64,000 nt of DNA from Rhizobium leguminosarum bv. viciae USDA 2370 (GCF_002008365.1 NZ_MRDL01000009.1:98747-162746); one strand, 5' to 3'; shown: positions 26,973-36,305, counted from the first letter of the stretch. The notes: a model not told the origin generated them from the sequence alone. Numbers and translations: made by a program.

Positions 26973-28051
26973 TCGGGTACCGCGAGTTTTGTCAGCCGAA
27001 GATGGTCGGCCAGTTCCTTTGAGCGACCGCTGTCAAGCTGCAGGAGATCGAGGTAGGTTTGAAGTGGATCTGTGACCCAGACATGACCGACCCGTTGGCG
27101 AAACAGAAAGTCGTGGCGTGGATTAGAGTCTATAACTCCCAGATTCCAGCCCTCTTTGACAGCCTTTGCTCCCAGTTTTCGAAGAAGGCTTTCGCCGCCA
27201 TGATCGATGCGGCAATGGATTTGGGATATCTTCGAGAGGTGCGGTGCATGGATCTGCCCGGCCATGAGCCCGGAAATTTCGTAGCGAACTCCCGTCTCAT
27301 CGCAGATGCGGTCAATCTCACGGATCGCCTCATCGATATTGGTCATCCGCATATAGTACGAGCGGAGCGGCTTCGGCTTGATCGAAGCGACATAGGAAGA
27401 CCACTCGTCAAGCAGCGCGCGGGGATTGGAGAGTATCCTTTCCTTCGATGGACCGGCACCCTTGGAGCTCACCCATTCGCGGCGCTCTAGTTCGATAAGA
27501 ACCTGGGATGCAGTTGTGGGAGATACGGATGCCCGCTCGGCCAGTTCATGCACACCGAACCATTGGTCCTTAAATGTCCAGACGGCATGGAGGGCCTTTG
27601 CGCGACTTCCAACGAACAGATTGTTGAGCGATCGAGCCTGCTGCTTCGAGGCTGGCTTTTCGACGAGAACAAAGAGATTGTCGGCCGAAAGATAGAGACT
27701 GCCGCTACGATCGAAATAACCGATCTTCTCCTCGCGCAGGAGTGCACGTGCGCCTGGGGAAATGGTATCGGCCATCAATAGGGGGAGAACTCTGGAATTG
27801 CCTGGCGGCATGGCGGCAATGTATTTCTTCAGCTGCCAGATTGCTTCCCTGACGTCTCTTGGAAAAGCTGATCTTTTGACCTCGACAACAAGTTTGAGAG
27901 GCGCATCAAAAAATCGCGCATCTATAAGGAAATCTGCGTGAGAGTTTCCCATCTGCGACTCAGACATGGGCTCGGACGTGATTTCCCCGCCTGCCTCCGC
28001 GAGGCTGGCCGTCAACTCACTCAACATATCGAAGGCTACGGACTCTTCCAT
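26969..28051 (-). CDS. AbiEi-like regulator with PD-(D/E)XK-type N-terminal domain
   Basis: The 360-residue protein begins with a domain that has the nuclease-like pattern ADFLIDARFF...KLVVEVKR (D, then E-x-K) over the first 120 residues. A winged helix follows (WFGVHELAERASVSPTTASQ, about residues 165-200), then a C-terminal domain with YEISGLMAGQI as in AbiEi-type antitoxins. The usual AbiEi antitoxin is shorter and has no such N-terminal part. It shares a 4-base overlap with the nucleotidyltransferase gene. AGGGAAT precedes the ATG. Whether the first domain cuts DNA is open. Confidence 0.65.
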   Translation of the reverse strand: MEESVAFDMLSELTASLAEAGGEITSEPMSESQMGNSHADFLIDARFFDAPLKLVVEVKRSAFPRDVREAIWQLKKYIAAMPPGNSRVLPLLMADTISPGARALLREEKIGYFDRSGSLYLSADNLFVLVEKPASKQQARSLNNLFVGSRAKALHAVWTFKDQWFGVHELAERASVSPTTASQVLIELERREWVSSKGAGPSKERILSNPRALLDEWSSYVASIKPKPLRSYYMRMTNIDEAIREIDRICDETGVRYEISGLMAGQIHAPHLSKISQIHCRIDHGGESLLRKLGAKAVKEGWNLGVIDSNPRHDFLFRQRVGHVWVTDPLQTYLDLLQLDSGRSKELADHLRLTKLAVPE

Positions 28052-28060
28052 AGATATTCC

Positions 28061-28126
28061 CTGCGCAGCAAATATAACTCTTATGCCGCATATCCGCGGA
28101 AATGTCTATATGTACTGCGCAGCAAA
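28061..28126. promoter_or_regulatory. Direct repeats in the control region of the AbiE-like operon
   Basis: CTGCGCAGCAAA occurs twice (28061-28072 and 28115-28126), each with the palindromic core CTGCGCAG, 54 bases apart and just upstream of the antitoxin-like gene. A further palindrome TCCGCGGA lies between. AbiEi antitoxins repress their own promoters through repeats, so these are candidate sites. Confidence 0.45.
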
Positions 28127-28274
28127 CAAACGCAAACTGCTATGCAAAGCTCCGTCCCGCGCGGCGAAAGAGTCCGCGCCTTCTATAGACGAGGTTCATC
28201 CGTTGATTGGCAATTGCTCCCGCTTAGGTTCGTTTCGCGCGTGAACATGCCGCAAAGACTGAAGAGGAACTGAG

Positions 28275-28499
28275 ATGGCGACCGGTACTGTCAAATTTTT
28301 CAACGGTGATAAGGGATTTGGCCTCATTACCCCAGAGAATGGTGGAACGGACGTGTTCGTTCACGTGTCCGCTTTGCAGCAAGGCGGTTCGCTCAGAGAA
28401 GGTGACAAGGTCAGCTTCGAGGTAAACGCCAACGCCGATCCGCAAAATCGTCCATGTGGACATGGATGCCTTTTACGCGTCGGTCGAGCAGCGCGATAA
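28275..28499 (+). CDS. Truncated cold shock protein fused out of frame to dinB sequence
   Basis: The first 50 residues, [20 protein letters not shown] and [21 protein letters not shown], are a typical CspA-type nucleic-acid-binding fold with its RNP motifs. After SFEV the frame enters dinB DNA in the wrong frame and ends after 74 residues. GAGGAAC precedes the ATG, so it is probably still translated. The last beta strand of the OB fold is lost, so function is doubtful. Confidence 0.75.
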   Translation: MATGTVKFFNGDKGFGLITPENGGTDVFVHVSALQQGGSLREGDKVSFEVNANADPQNRPCGHGCLLRVGRAAR

Positions 28500-29497
28500 C
28501 CCGGAACTTCGTGGTAAGCCACTCGCCGTCGGCGGATCCGCAGCACGCGGCGTGGTGGCCGCCGCAAGCTATGAGGCGCGTGCCTTTGGTGTCCATTCGG
28601 CCATGCCGTCGGTCACCGCAAAAACGGAAATGCCCGGAGCTGATTTTCGTGCCGCCGCGCGTCGACGTCTATAAGGCGGTTTCCCAGCAAATCCGCGAAA
28701 TCTTCGCCGAATATACGCCGCTGATCGAGCCGCTATCGCTGGACGAAACCTATCTGGATGTGACGGAAAATCTGAAGGGCATGGAAATCGCCACCGAGAT
28801 TGCGCTGGAGATCCGTGCGAAGATCAAGCAGGTCACCGGGCTCAACGCTTCGGCCGGCATCTCCTACAACAAGTTCCTCGCGAAAATGGCCAGCGACTTG
28901 AACAAACCCAATGGCCAGGCCGTCATCACACCGAAGAACGGACCAGGCTTTGTCGAAGCCTTGCCCGTCAAGAAATTCCATGGCGTCGGGCCGGCGACGG
29001 CTGAGCGCATGCGCAAATACGGGATCGAAACCGGGCTCGATTTGAAATCGAAGTCGCTCGCCTTCCTGCAGGAGCATTTTGGAAAGTCCGGTGCTTATTT
29101 TTATGGCATCGCGCGGGGCATCGATGAGCGCCAGGTCCGGCCTGACCGCATCCGAAAATCCGTCGGCGCCGAGGATACGTTCGTCGAGGATATCGACAAT
29201 CTCGACCTGGCCAAAGCCGAGCTCCGACCGTTGGCCGAGAAAGCCTGGCGGTATTGCGGGGCGCACGACATCACGGGAAAGACGATCACCGTCAAAATCA
29301 AATACTCGGATTTCAGTCAGGCGACACGCAGCAGGACCGTGTCCGGAGCCGTTTCCGACGTCGACCAGATGCTGGAGATTGCAGAGACCCTGCTCGCCTC
29401 GGTGTTCCCGTTCAAACGTCCGGTGCGGCTCTTAGGGATCACCCTGTCATCGCTCAACACCGAAGAAAGCGGGCAAGAACCGCAACTCGATCTGTGA
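28432..29497 (+). pseudogene. dinB: DNA polymerase IV gene, start lost and frameshifted
   Basis: Translation gives [20 protein letters not shown] (the Y-family catalytic start), [21 protein letters not shown], then after a one-base shift [28 protein letters not shown] and the complete thumb and little-finger regions to the stop. The shift is an extra A in the run of five A at about 28619-28623. The native start codon is missing because the gene joins cspA. It may be a pseudogene or, for the A-run, a sequencing error. Confidence 0.85.
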
Positions 29498-29525
29498 CTT
29501 TGATCCCGCCGAGCCTGAAAACGAA

Positions 29526-29559
29526 AAAGCCTGCCGCGGGAGGAGGTGCGGCAGGCTTT
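29526..29559 (-). ncRNA. CcsR/cuckoo-like hairpin RNA, last copy, with terminator
   Basis: A perfect 12-base stem (AAAGCCTGCCGC with its complement) holds the loop ACCTCCTCCC on the leftward strand. The stem is followed by a T-run (GGCTTTTTCG), so this copy is also an intrinsic terminator; it may serve dinB in the other direction. The CCTCCTCCC loop is complementary to Shine-Dalgarno sequences. Confidence 0.7.
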
Positions 29560-29571
29560 CCGAAAAGAACC

Positions 29572-29604
29572 GAACAGCAGCTGGGAGGAGGAGTGCCGCT
29601 GTTC
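29572..29604 (-). ncRNA. CcsR/cuckoo-like hairpin RNA, third copy
   Basis: The stem pairs GAACAGC with GCTGTTC plus two inner pairs around one mismatch. The leftward-strand loop holds CTCCTCCTCCC. Confidence 0.6.
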
Positions 29605-29607
29605 CGA

Positions 29608-29641
29608 CAGACTGCCCTTGGGAGGAGGAGTGGGCCGTCTG
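29608..29641 (-). ncRNA. CcsR/cuckoo-like hairpin RNA, second copy
   Basis: The stem CAGACTGCCC/GGGCCGTCTG pairs at 9 of 10 positions. The leftward-strand loop is ACTCCTCCTCCCAA. Confidence 0.65.
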
Positions 29642-29643
29642 AA

Positions 29644-29679
29644 ATCGAAGCTCTGCGGGAGGAGGTGCATCGCTTCGAT
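29644..29679 (-). ncRNA. CcsR/cuckoo-like hairpin RNA, first copy
   Basis: The stem ATCGAAGC/GCTTCGAT has an inner three-pair extension. The leftward-strand loop holds ACCTCCTCCC. It is the copy nearest the DUF1127 gene. Confidence 0.65.
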
Positions 29680-29813
29680 GAAAACCAAGATACCCATTCT
29701 CTCCGCATATTAAATAGACTTTGCTGCAGTGCAGCTATGCGGAAAATGCACGGCATCTTCCTGACGAAAGAAATCTCCAACTCAGGGCTTCTTGGCAGGC
29801 CAGATACAGAAAC

Positions 29814-29832
29814 GCCCGCGTCATCAGCGGGC
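29814..29832 (-). terminator. Small hairpin between the DUF1127 gene and the RNA array
   Basis: GCCCGC and GCGGGC pair around a 7-base loop and are followed on the leftward strand by GTTTCTGT. It could be a leaky terminator or processing site that lets some transcription reach the hairpin RNAs. Confidence 0.4.
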
Positions 29833-29866
29833 ATATAGTCATTCAAGATGGCCTGGGAAAAGCCGC

Positions 29867-30013
29867 TTAGCGAGCGACCGATGCGCGGGCAACGCTGTGA
29901 ATGTCGGCGCGATCGATGCCGAGGTCCTGAAGCTCACGCGAGCTCATGCGGCCGAGTTCGGTAACGGTCTGACGATACTTGCGCCAGTTATTGAAAGAGC
30001 GTGCTACGTTCAT
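29867..30013 (-). CDS. DUF1127 small basic protein
   Basis: The 48-residue protein MNVARSFNNWRKYRQTVTEL, then LGRMSSRELQDLGIDRADIH, is a typical Arg-rich DUF1127 protein. AAGGGG precedes the ATG. In Rhodobacter a DUF1127 gene (CcaF1) is co-transcribed with CcsR1-4 RNAs, and the same order is seen here. These small proteins bind RNA and affect stress, phosphate or sRNA turnover responses in Alphaproteobacteria. Confidence 0.85.
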   Translation of the reverse strand: MNVARSFNNWRKYRQTVTELGRMSSRELQDLGIDRADIHSVARASVAR

Positions 30014-30184
30014 GATGATCCCCTTTCGTGAGGTCTCTCGACGCCAGCAACCATGCTTCGGTTCCAACGTCGTTTCGATGATTGGAATATAGGCCCTTGC
30101 CCGCCCGTCGATAAGGCACAAGGTCTCAGGTCGGCCATGCGCTCAAAGCATGGGTCCGATCAGAAGATGGGCTGAAGGGAGCGA

Positions 30185-31177
30185 TCAGGCCCGGAACCGG
30201 TCGAAGGCAGTGAGGCGTTTGATTGGTGGATCGGCGTCTGGATAGCGGTAGATTTCGGTTCTGAGATAGCGGAGCTCATCATCGAGCGCTTCTTCCCCAA
30301 CCTCGATCCACCAGGATTTGGGACGGCCGTCGCTTCCGTCGGACCAGCGATAGCCTCGCGCCTTCAGGTCGTCCTTCATGTCGAAGGGGCTGTTCTCCGC
30401 AAAGATCCGCACACGTGACCTCTGGCTTGCTTCATAGAGCTCGGCGAAAGCGGTGGAAGCCGGTCCGTCGATTTCTCGAGCCAGGACCTCCAGAAGTGCA
30501 AAGCAATCGTCGACCGCACGATGACCCTCATGAAAATATCCTGCTTGCCCGATCAGATATCCGAGCTTGGTGCCTTCATATCCCCGCAACGACCAGTCGA
30601 TCTCGGAGTTTGAGCAAGCCCAAGCCTTGCCGGAAAACAGATGAGAAAACACCTCGCAGAATGGGCGGTCGAAACTGGCATTGTGGGCGATCAGCAGATC
30701 GGCCGGCCCAATCAGCGCCTGCAACGCCGCCGTGTCAATTGACTGCCCGGCCACCATACCATCTGTGATCCCGGTGAGCCTGGTGATCTCAGTGGGAATC
30801 GAAACGCTCGGCTGTTGAAGCCCACCATAGATGCCAGTCACGTCACCAATGCTTCCTGTCGCATCGAAGGTGAAAGCGATCGCGCCAATCTCGATGACCT
30901 CATCCTTGCGAGCGTTGAGCCCCGTGGTCTCGGTGTCGAGAATGATGCCCTTGAGGGGGTACGCTGGCCGGGCGATGGGAGCGATTGCGCGCGGCATAAG
31001 TTTCTGCAGGATCCGATATCGACCTGTCTCCGACAGATGTCGGACCATGTCCTCTTCAGTCATGGTGATGGCATGCTTGTCGGGTTTGACAGAGTTGGAG
31101 GAGCCACGCGTGACCACATGGTCGCGCGGAGCTTGCTCCGAAAACATGTCAAACTGTTCTGCCATTCCTGTTGTCAA
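30185..31177 (-). CDS. DEDDh-type 3'-5' exonuclease
   Basis: The 330-residue protein has a DnaQ-like exonuclease core with ExoI IILDTETTGL, ExoII LIAHNASFDRPF and ExoIII HRAVDDCFAL, the acidic residues and histidine of the DEDDh class. An about 80-residue N-terminal extension without known motif and a C-terminal domain (ARGYRWSDGSDGRPKSWWIE) flank it. It could trim or proofread DNA or degrade RNA. A decayed copy of its C-terminus lies at 739-842. Confidence 0.88.
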   Translation of the reverse strand: MTTGMAEQFDMFSEQAPRDHVVTRGSSNSVKPDKHAITMTEEDMVRHLSETGRYRILQKLMPRAIAPIARPAYPLKGIILDTETTGLNARKDEVIEIGAIAFTFDATGSIGDVTGIYGGLQQPSVSIPTEITRLTGITDGMVAGQSIDTAALQALIGPADLLIAHNASFDRPFCEVFSHLFSGKAWACSNSEIDWSLRGYEGTKLGYLIGQAGYFHEGHRAVDDCFALLEVLAREIDGPASTAFAELYEASQRSRVRIFAENSPFDMKDDLKARGYRWSDGSDGRPKSWWIEVGEEALDDELRYLRTEIYRYPDADPPIKRLTAFDRFRA

Positions 31178-31712
31178 AGCCCCGCCGCCAATTTTCCTAC
31201 TTCAAAACACGGCACGATCGGCAGATCAACCTTGTTGGTGGGGGGTGCAATTTCAGCCAACCTCGCGAGCAAGGTTTACAATCTCGCAGTTTCACGCAGC
31301 TACAGCTCTTGGGTTGTTGATCGCAAGCACCCTCAGCCTGCGTTCCAACGCGCGGTCACCAGATTGCCGATGGGCCAGAAGCGAACGAACGTCTGCGGCG
31401 GCTATCAGCCGCAGGGTAGAATTCCGCGCGACAACGCAATGGATTCGGTGGTTTCGGCGACCTTGAACGGGCCGTTGCAAAGGCTCACCATGGTGCTTTC
31501 CCCCGATTTCGTATAGCAGAGCTTGGATGACTGGGGCGGCGCAATCGTCGGACCGCCTGGCGCTGGTACCCCTCCGGAAAGTGAGAAGCGCGCATCAACC
31601 ATCCAACCTCCTGACGCTCTTTGACGCCATCGATAGAATTTGCAATCATGGGTTATTTTCTGGGGGGACATGCTCGGACTTTGCGGAGCTGAGACTGGGG
31701 AGGGTTTCAAAC
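31178..31712. other. Stretch without a supported gene
   Basis: The frames here lack good starts and domains. The last part carries GGGAGGG, the ribosome site for the DUF1353 gene. It marks the edge between the stress-gene region and the defence-like region. Confidence 0.5.
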
Positions 31713-32714
31713 ATGCAACGTGACCTTTTAGCTAAAAGCGGTAGTTCGGACAGTTCCTTTAAGCGCGTACTATTGGCCGCGGCTCTCCTTTGTTGCAGCG
31801 CGATCGAAATCAACGCGGCTGAGTTCTTCGGCAATTTCTCGAGCGGACCGTCGGGTCAGTTCATAGACGCTGATCCGCGACCCTTATTTGAATTGTCAAA
31901 CAACTTCAGCTTCGATGACCCGAATGGCCTCAAATGGGACGTTCCCGCCGGTGAAAAAGTAGATGGCGCATCTATTCCACAGGCCTTCTGGTCGATTATT
32001 GGAGGGCCATTCGAAGGGCCTTATCTGAAGGCATCCATCATTCATGATTATTTTTGCACGAAGCAAAATCGCACAGCTCACGACACGCACCGGAACTTCT
32101 ACTATGGCATGCGGGCCAACGGAGTGGCGGAATGGAAAGCAAAGGCAATGTACTGGGCGGTCGCGACGTACGGACCAGACTGGACTCTGGAAACAAAGGT
32201 CGTGAACGAACTGCAGTGCCACGCTGGACCCACCGGCAGTCTATGCACTTCAGTTCCCATAGTTGTCACGGCGACGGTTGCCACACCGGGCGTTAATCTC
32301 GAAAATCCAGAAACTTTGGCTGTCGCAGTTGGAAAATTCAATGCAATCGCTCGTAATCTCAAGACGTCGGACGGGGCAACGCTCGACGTTCTGCCGACCG
32401 GAACGGTCTCCGCCTCGATTGAAAGCATTGAAAGTAACGCTGCGAATACCCGCGAGATTTTCGCGACGTCAGCATATCGGCTAGATCCGAATTCACTTGG
32501 TGTTGTCCTTGAACCGAAGCGCATCCAGCTCGACGCTATAGACGATTGGCCGGAGAATAAGATTCCCAGCTTTTCAGACATCCAAGGTAGCGCCCTTCCG
32601 CAGGGAGGCGATGTTTCAGGTGGCATGGTGCTGGAGCCTACCGATCTCAAGGTTTTTGAACAGAAACTGGACCTCAGTCCGACGCAGTTCAATCTGCCTA
32701 CCCGGTTGAACTAG
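31713..32714 (+). CDS. Secreted DUF1353-domain protein
   Basis: From MQRDLLAKSGSSDSSFK, with GGGAGGG 9 bases upstream, the protein has 333 residues. A signal peptide (VLLAAALLCCSAIEINA) leads to a DUF1353 domain with WDVPAGEKVDGASIPQAFW, GGPFEGPYLKASIIHDYFC and THRNFYYGMRANGV. Histidine-aspartate pairs of this family suggest a metal-dependent activity. The C-terminal 150 residues are without recognisable domain. It stands 178 bases before the S8 peptidase gene in the same direction. Confidence 0.8.
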   Translation: MQRDLLAKSGSSDSSFKRVLLAAALLCCSAIEINAAEFFGNFSSGPSGQFIDADPRPLFELSNNFSFDDPNGLKWDVPAGEKVDGASIPQAFWSIIGGPFEGPYLKASIIHDYFCTKQNRTAHDTHRNFYYGMRANGVAEWKAKAMYWAVATYGPDWTLETKVVNELQCHAGPTGSLCTSVPIVVTATVATPGVNLENPETLAVAVGKFNAIARNLKTSDGATLDVLPTGTVSASIESIESNAANTREIFATSAYRLDPNSLGVVLEPKRIQLDAIDDWPENKIPSFSDIQGSALPQGGDVSGGMVLEPTDLKVFEQKLDLSPTQFNLPTRLN

Positions 32715-32892
32715 CTCGCTTGGTTCGTGTGGAGTGATTTGCCAACGGATTGAAGCGTCACGCGCCACAAACGCTCACGTGCGACTTCAGTATCTCATGG
32801 CGCCGATGGGCCGATTTCTAGAACTGTGTGTCCACTTCAGAAAGTACTTGTCGCAGTAAAATCCTCGGATTGAAAAAGGACCTTGAGCTGAG

Positions 32893-35004
32893 ATGGCCAA
32901 TCCACTTGATCGGATGCGCAAACTAAACAGTCGTCTGCGTTGCGTGGCAAACGGCGATTCTAACGTGAACGCGGTGCGCGCGCAGCAGAACGGTGCCGTG
33001 CGGCTCAAACCGGCGGCGCAGAAACTGAAAGTGCCTGATATCGTCAGCTTGACGACCGACGACAGCATCAAGCAACTGAAGCATGAGATCGCAGCAATCG
33101 CCCGCGGCCCGAAACAGAAGGACCTACCAAAGGATGTCGAGGTCAGCGTCTTTGTCCTTCTGAATCGTGAGAGCGCTAAATCTCCTGATCTTGTCACACG
33201 CCGCAACGGCCGTGTCGGCACAGCCACCGTAAGCATCGCGGACCTCCAAAAGCTCGACTCGGATCCCGTGGTGCAATCCATCGAGCTCGCCGAGACGCTG
33301 CGGGCGCCGGACCCTCAGATTGGCGCCAACACCCCCAGCCAACCATCCGCCGACCGCTACGTTCTCTACAATAGCGGCACAGTCGGCGTCGCCGGCAAGA
33401 ACCGAACGATCGATGACATTGGCAAGAACGTGTTAATCGGGATAATCGACGTAGGTGGCATTGATTTCGCCCACGAAGACTTCATGGACGATGCCGGCAA
33501 TTCACGTATCATCCGCATCTGGGATCAAGGCGGTGATGCTTTCGACCCACCGCAACTCGCCGTCAGCGAGGGGAAGGCAAGCAAAGCCCAAAGCCGCGGG
33601 TCTGAAATCACGGCCGAGCACATCGCCTTTGCGCTGAAAGAAGCCAAGGCGGCGCGGGTATCACTCTACGATCTTGCGCCGCAGTCACAGCAAATCCGCG
33701 GTTCTCATGCAACCCATGTTGCAAGCATCGCTGCGGGCCGCTCCGGTCTCTGCAAAAGGGCAAAGATCGCCGCTGTTCTCCTGTCGCTCCCCGACGCTGA
33801 CAACGATCGTCGCAAATCGTTCTACGACACGACCTGCCTTGTCGACGGTCTGGCGTATCTCTTCGCGTTGGCGGAGGCTGACAAGGATATCGAGGCGATT
33901 TCGATCAATATCAGCCTCGGCACCAATGGCGGCGCACACGATGGCTCGGAGCTTCTTTCACGCTGGATCGACGCATCGATGACCGAGCCGGGCCGGTCGA
34001 TTTGCGTCGCGGCCGGGAACTCCGGACAGGATGCGCTGGAATTCGAAGGCGATACCGGCATCTGGTCTGGGCGGGTGCATTCCAGCGGTCGAATCCCAGC
34101 GGCGGCGCTGCGGCGCGATCTGGAATGGCTCGTGGTTGGCAACGGTGTCGAAGACGTTTCCGAGAATGAGCTCGAAGTCTGGTACAGCGCACAGGATGAA
34201 TTCGACGTTGAGCTCTTTACCCCTAACGGCATTCGCATCGGGCCGGTCTCTCCCGGCCAGAGGGTGGAGAACCTGCTGCTGGCCGATCGCACAGTCGTTT
34301 CGATCTACAACGTCCTGAGTGACCCCAAAAATGGGGATAACCGTATTTCGATCTATCTCAGTCCCTATATGGGCGAGCCAATCGTGGGGATTACAGCCGG
34401 CGGCTGGAAGGTGCGGCTTACCGGCAAGGTGGTGCGTAACGGAGCCTACGATGCGTGGATCGAGCGGGACGACCCGTCACGCGGTCGGGTACGCACGCAG
34501 TGGCGGTTACCCTCGTTCTTTGGACCGGATACCTTCGTCGACCATTCGACGCTGAGTTCGTTGGCATGCGGTCCGCGGGTCATCGGCGTAGCCAATCTCG
34601 ATGAGGCGCGGGAACTGCTCAACGCGTCCTCGAGCCAAGGGCCGACCCGCGATGGGAGGATGAAGCCAGAGATTGCGGCGCCGGGCACTGGGATCGTCGC
34701 GGCCTGCGGTTTCGATTCGCAAAACAAGTGGATTGAAATGACAGGTACCAGTATGGCAAGCCCCTATGTCTCGGGCGTTGCCGGGCTGATGCTCTCGCTA
34801 AACCCGCAACTCACTGCCGCCCAGATCGGTGGGGTCATCCAACGCACTTCACAACCGCTTCCGGGTTCCGGCTACGAATGGCAAAACGGCTCTGGTTTCG
34901 GTGTCATTGATCCGGGCGCGTGCCTGCGGGAGGTGGTGAGAATGGTCCAGCCCGTGGATGACCTGACCGACAGTGTTCAGAAGCGAATGAAGGGCAAAAG
35001 TTGA
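32893..35004 (+). CDS. S8 family subtilisin-like peptidase
   Basis: The 703-residue protein has a full subtilase triad: Asp near 186 (LIGIIDVGGIDFAHEDF), His near 273 (GSHATHVASIAAGR) and Ser near 620 (MTGTSMASPYVSG), plus the oxyanion asparagine in CVAAGNSGQD. An insert of about 240 residues separates the Asn from the Ser. No signal peptide is visible, so it acts inside the cell. Its stop overlaps the MBL gene start (ATGA). S8 peptidases paired with MBL hydrolases are found in several bacterial defence settings. Confidence 0.9.
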   Translation: MANPLDRMRKLNSRLRCVANGDSNVNAVRAQQNGAVRLKPAAQKLKVPDIVSLTTDDSIKQLKHEIAAIARGPKQKDLPKDVEVSVFVLLNRESAKSPDLVTRRNGRVGTATVSIADLQKLDSDPVVQSIELAETLRAPDPQIGANTPSQPSADRYVLYNSGTVGVAGKNRTIDDIGKNVLIGIIDVGGIDFAHEDFMDDAGNSRIIRIWDQGGDAFDPPQLAVSEGKASKAQSRGSEITAEHIAFALKEAKAARVSLYDLAPQSQQIRGSHATHVASIAAGRSGLCKRAKIAAVLLSLPDADNDRRKSFYDTTCLVDGLAYLFALAEADKDIEAISINISLGTNGGAHDGSELLSRWIDASMTEPGRSICVAAGNSGQDALEFEGDTGIWSGRVHSSGRIPAAALRRDLEWLVVGNGVEDVSENELEVWYSAQDEFDVELFTPNGIRIGPVSPGQRVENLLLADRTVVSIYNVLSDPKNGDNRISIYLSPYMGEPIVGITAGGWKVRLTGKVVRNGAYDAWIERDDPSRGRVRTQWRLPSFFGPDTFVDHSTLSSLACGPRVIGVANLDEARELLNASSSQGPTRDGRMKPEIAAPGTGIVAACGFDSQNKWIEMTGTSMASPYVSGVAGLMLSLNPQLTAAQIGGVIQRTSQPLPGSGYEWQNGSGFGVIDPGACLREVVRMVQPVDDLTDSVQKRMKGKS

Positions 35005-36305
35005 TGCAGATCGAAGTTTTCCCTGCCGCCAGCGGCGACTGCCTGTTACTGACCTCGAGCGATGACCGGCGTCTGTTGGCCGATGCCGGCCTACCGGACG
35101 CCTATGACGAATTCATCGCGACCCCACTCTCCGAACTCAGGGCGGCGCAAAAGGAAATCGACGTCGTTTATGTCTCACACATCGACCGCGACCATATCGG
35201 TGGCGTGCTCCGGATGCTTGATGACGAGATGAAGTGGCGAGCCTTCGACCACATGCGGCTCAAGGGCAAGAAGTTCAAACAGCCCGCGATGCCCAGGCCG
35301 CCGGCGATTCGAGCGCTCTGGCACAATGCCTTCCTCGACGACATCAGCAAGTCTGAAAGCGTGCAACTGGGTAGCGCACTTGCGGCCAGTGCCAACGCGA
35401 TGGCTGGCCTCAATGCCGCCGGGTTGGGTACCCCGGAAATGGTGAGGAATGCAGAGCGCGTCGAGATGCTCGCGCTCAGCGTCGGCGACGCCATCGAAGT
35501 CAATTGGCGGATCGGAGACGATCAGTTGAGCATACCGCTCAACCCAGACTTTGCTGGGAAATTCATGGTCGCGCGTCCGAAAAAGCCGATTGCGTTAGGC
35601 TCTATGACCATTACCGTGCTGGGCCCAACGAAGGTACAGCTCGATGAGCTGCGCAAAGATTGGGTCGACTGGCTGAAGAAAAAGAAAGATTACGTCGAAA
35701 CTCTGCGCAATCGGCATCGCCGGGATGTCGAAGACCTTCGCTCCGGATTGTCACCCATGGACGTCGCCCGCCGAGCACAGGAATTGGCGCTCGCGATCGA
35801 AAAGGATGTCACTCCCCCGAACCTCGCCTCCCTCGTGCTTCTCGTCGAGGAGAACGGCCGCCGAATTCTTCTGACAGGAGACGCCGGCGACGAAAGCCTG
35901 CTCGAATATCTGACTGCGGCGAAGTTAATCGGAGACAACAAACCTTTCGAAGTCGACGTGCTGAAAGTGCCCCATCATGGCGCGGACAACAGCTATTCAA
36001 AGAAATTCGTCGAGAGCATCCGCGCCAGCCACTACATTTTTTGTGGTGATGGTGAGCATCACAACCCGGAGCCAGACGTCGTCGAAGGATATCTGAAGGC
36101 TGTGAAAACCATACCGTTGAGTGGCGGCGGCGACACGACATTGTGGTTCAATTGCTCGTCAGCACGCTGCGCCACCAAACACCTGAAACTCTGGCAGAAG
36201 ATCGAAGGGTTCTTTGGAGCCGGTGGCTTGGCTCCCGAAGTCAAGGCGCACTTCCTCTCAAAAAGCGCAAGTCGACACAGCCTAACTTTGACCTCATCGC
36301 GCTGA
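35001..36305 (+). CDS. MBL-fold metallohydrolase (ComEC-like)
   Basis: The 434-residue protein opens IEVFPAASGDCLLLTSSDDR and has the zinc motif HIDRDHIGG near residues 60-68, later LLTGDAGDESLLEYL and KVPHHGADNSYSKKF, and HYIFCGDGEHHNPEP. This is the ComEC/Rec2-type MBL branch that acts on DNA or cyclic nucleotides in some members. An insert with coiled-coil character (QLDELRKDWVDWLKKKKDYV) lies in the middle. The 4-base overlap with the S8 gene implies joint action. Confidence 0.88.
   Translation: MMQIEVFPAASGDCLLLTSSDDRRLLADAGLPDAYDEFIATPLSELRAAQKEIDVVYVSHIDRDHIGGVLRMLDDEMKWRAFDHMRLKGKKFKQPAMPRPPAIRALWHNAFLDDISKSESVQLGSALAASANAMAGLNAAGLGTPEMVRNAERVEMLALSVGDAIEVNWRIGDDQLSIPLNPDFAGKFMVARPKKPIALGSMTITVLGPTKVQLDELRKDWVDWLKKKKDYVETLRNRHRRDVEDLRSGLSPMDVARRAQELALAIEKDVTPPNLASLVLLVEENGRRILLTGDAGDESLLEYLTAAKLIGDNKPFEVDVLKVPHHGADNSYSKKFVESIRASHYIFCGDGEHHNPEPDVVEGYLKAVKTIPLSGGGDTTLWFNCSSARCATKHLKLWQKIEGFFGAGGLAPEVKAHFLSKSASRHSLTLTSSR

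Noticed and set aside
29572..29641. A CRISPR-like reading of the repeated GGGAGGAGG units
   Set aside because: The units differ in flanks, spacing and stems and form independent hairpins; there are no uniform repeats or cas genes.
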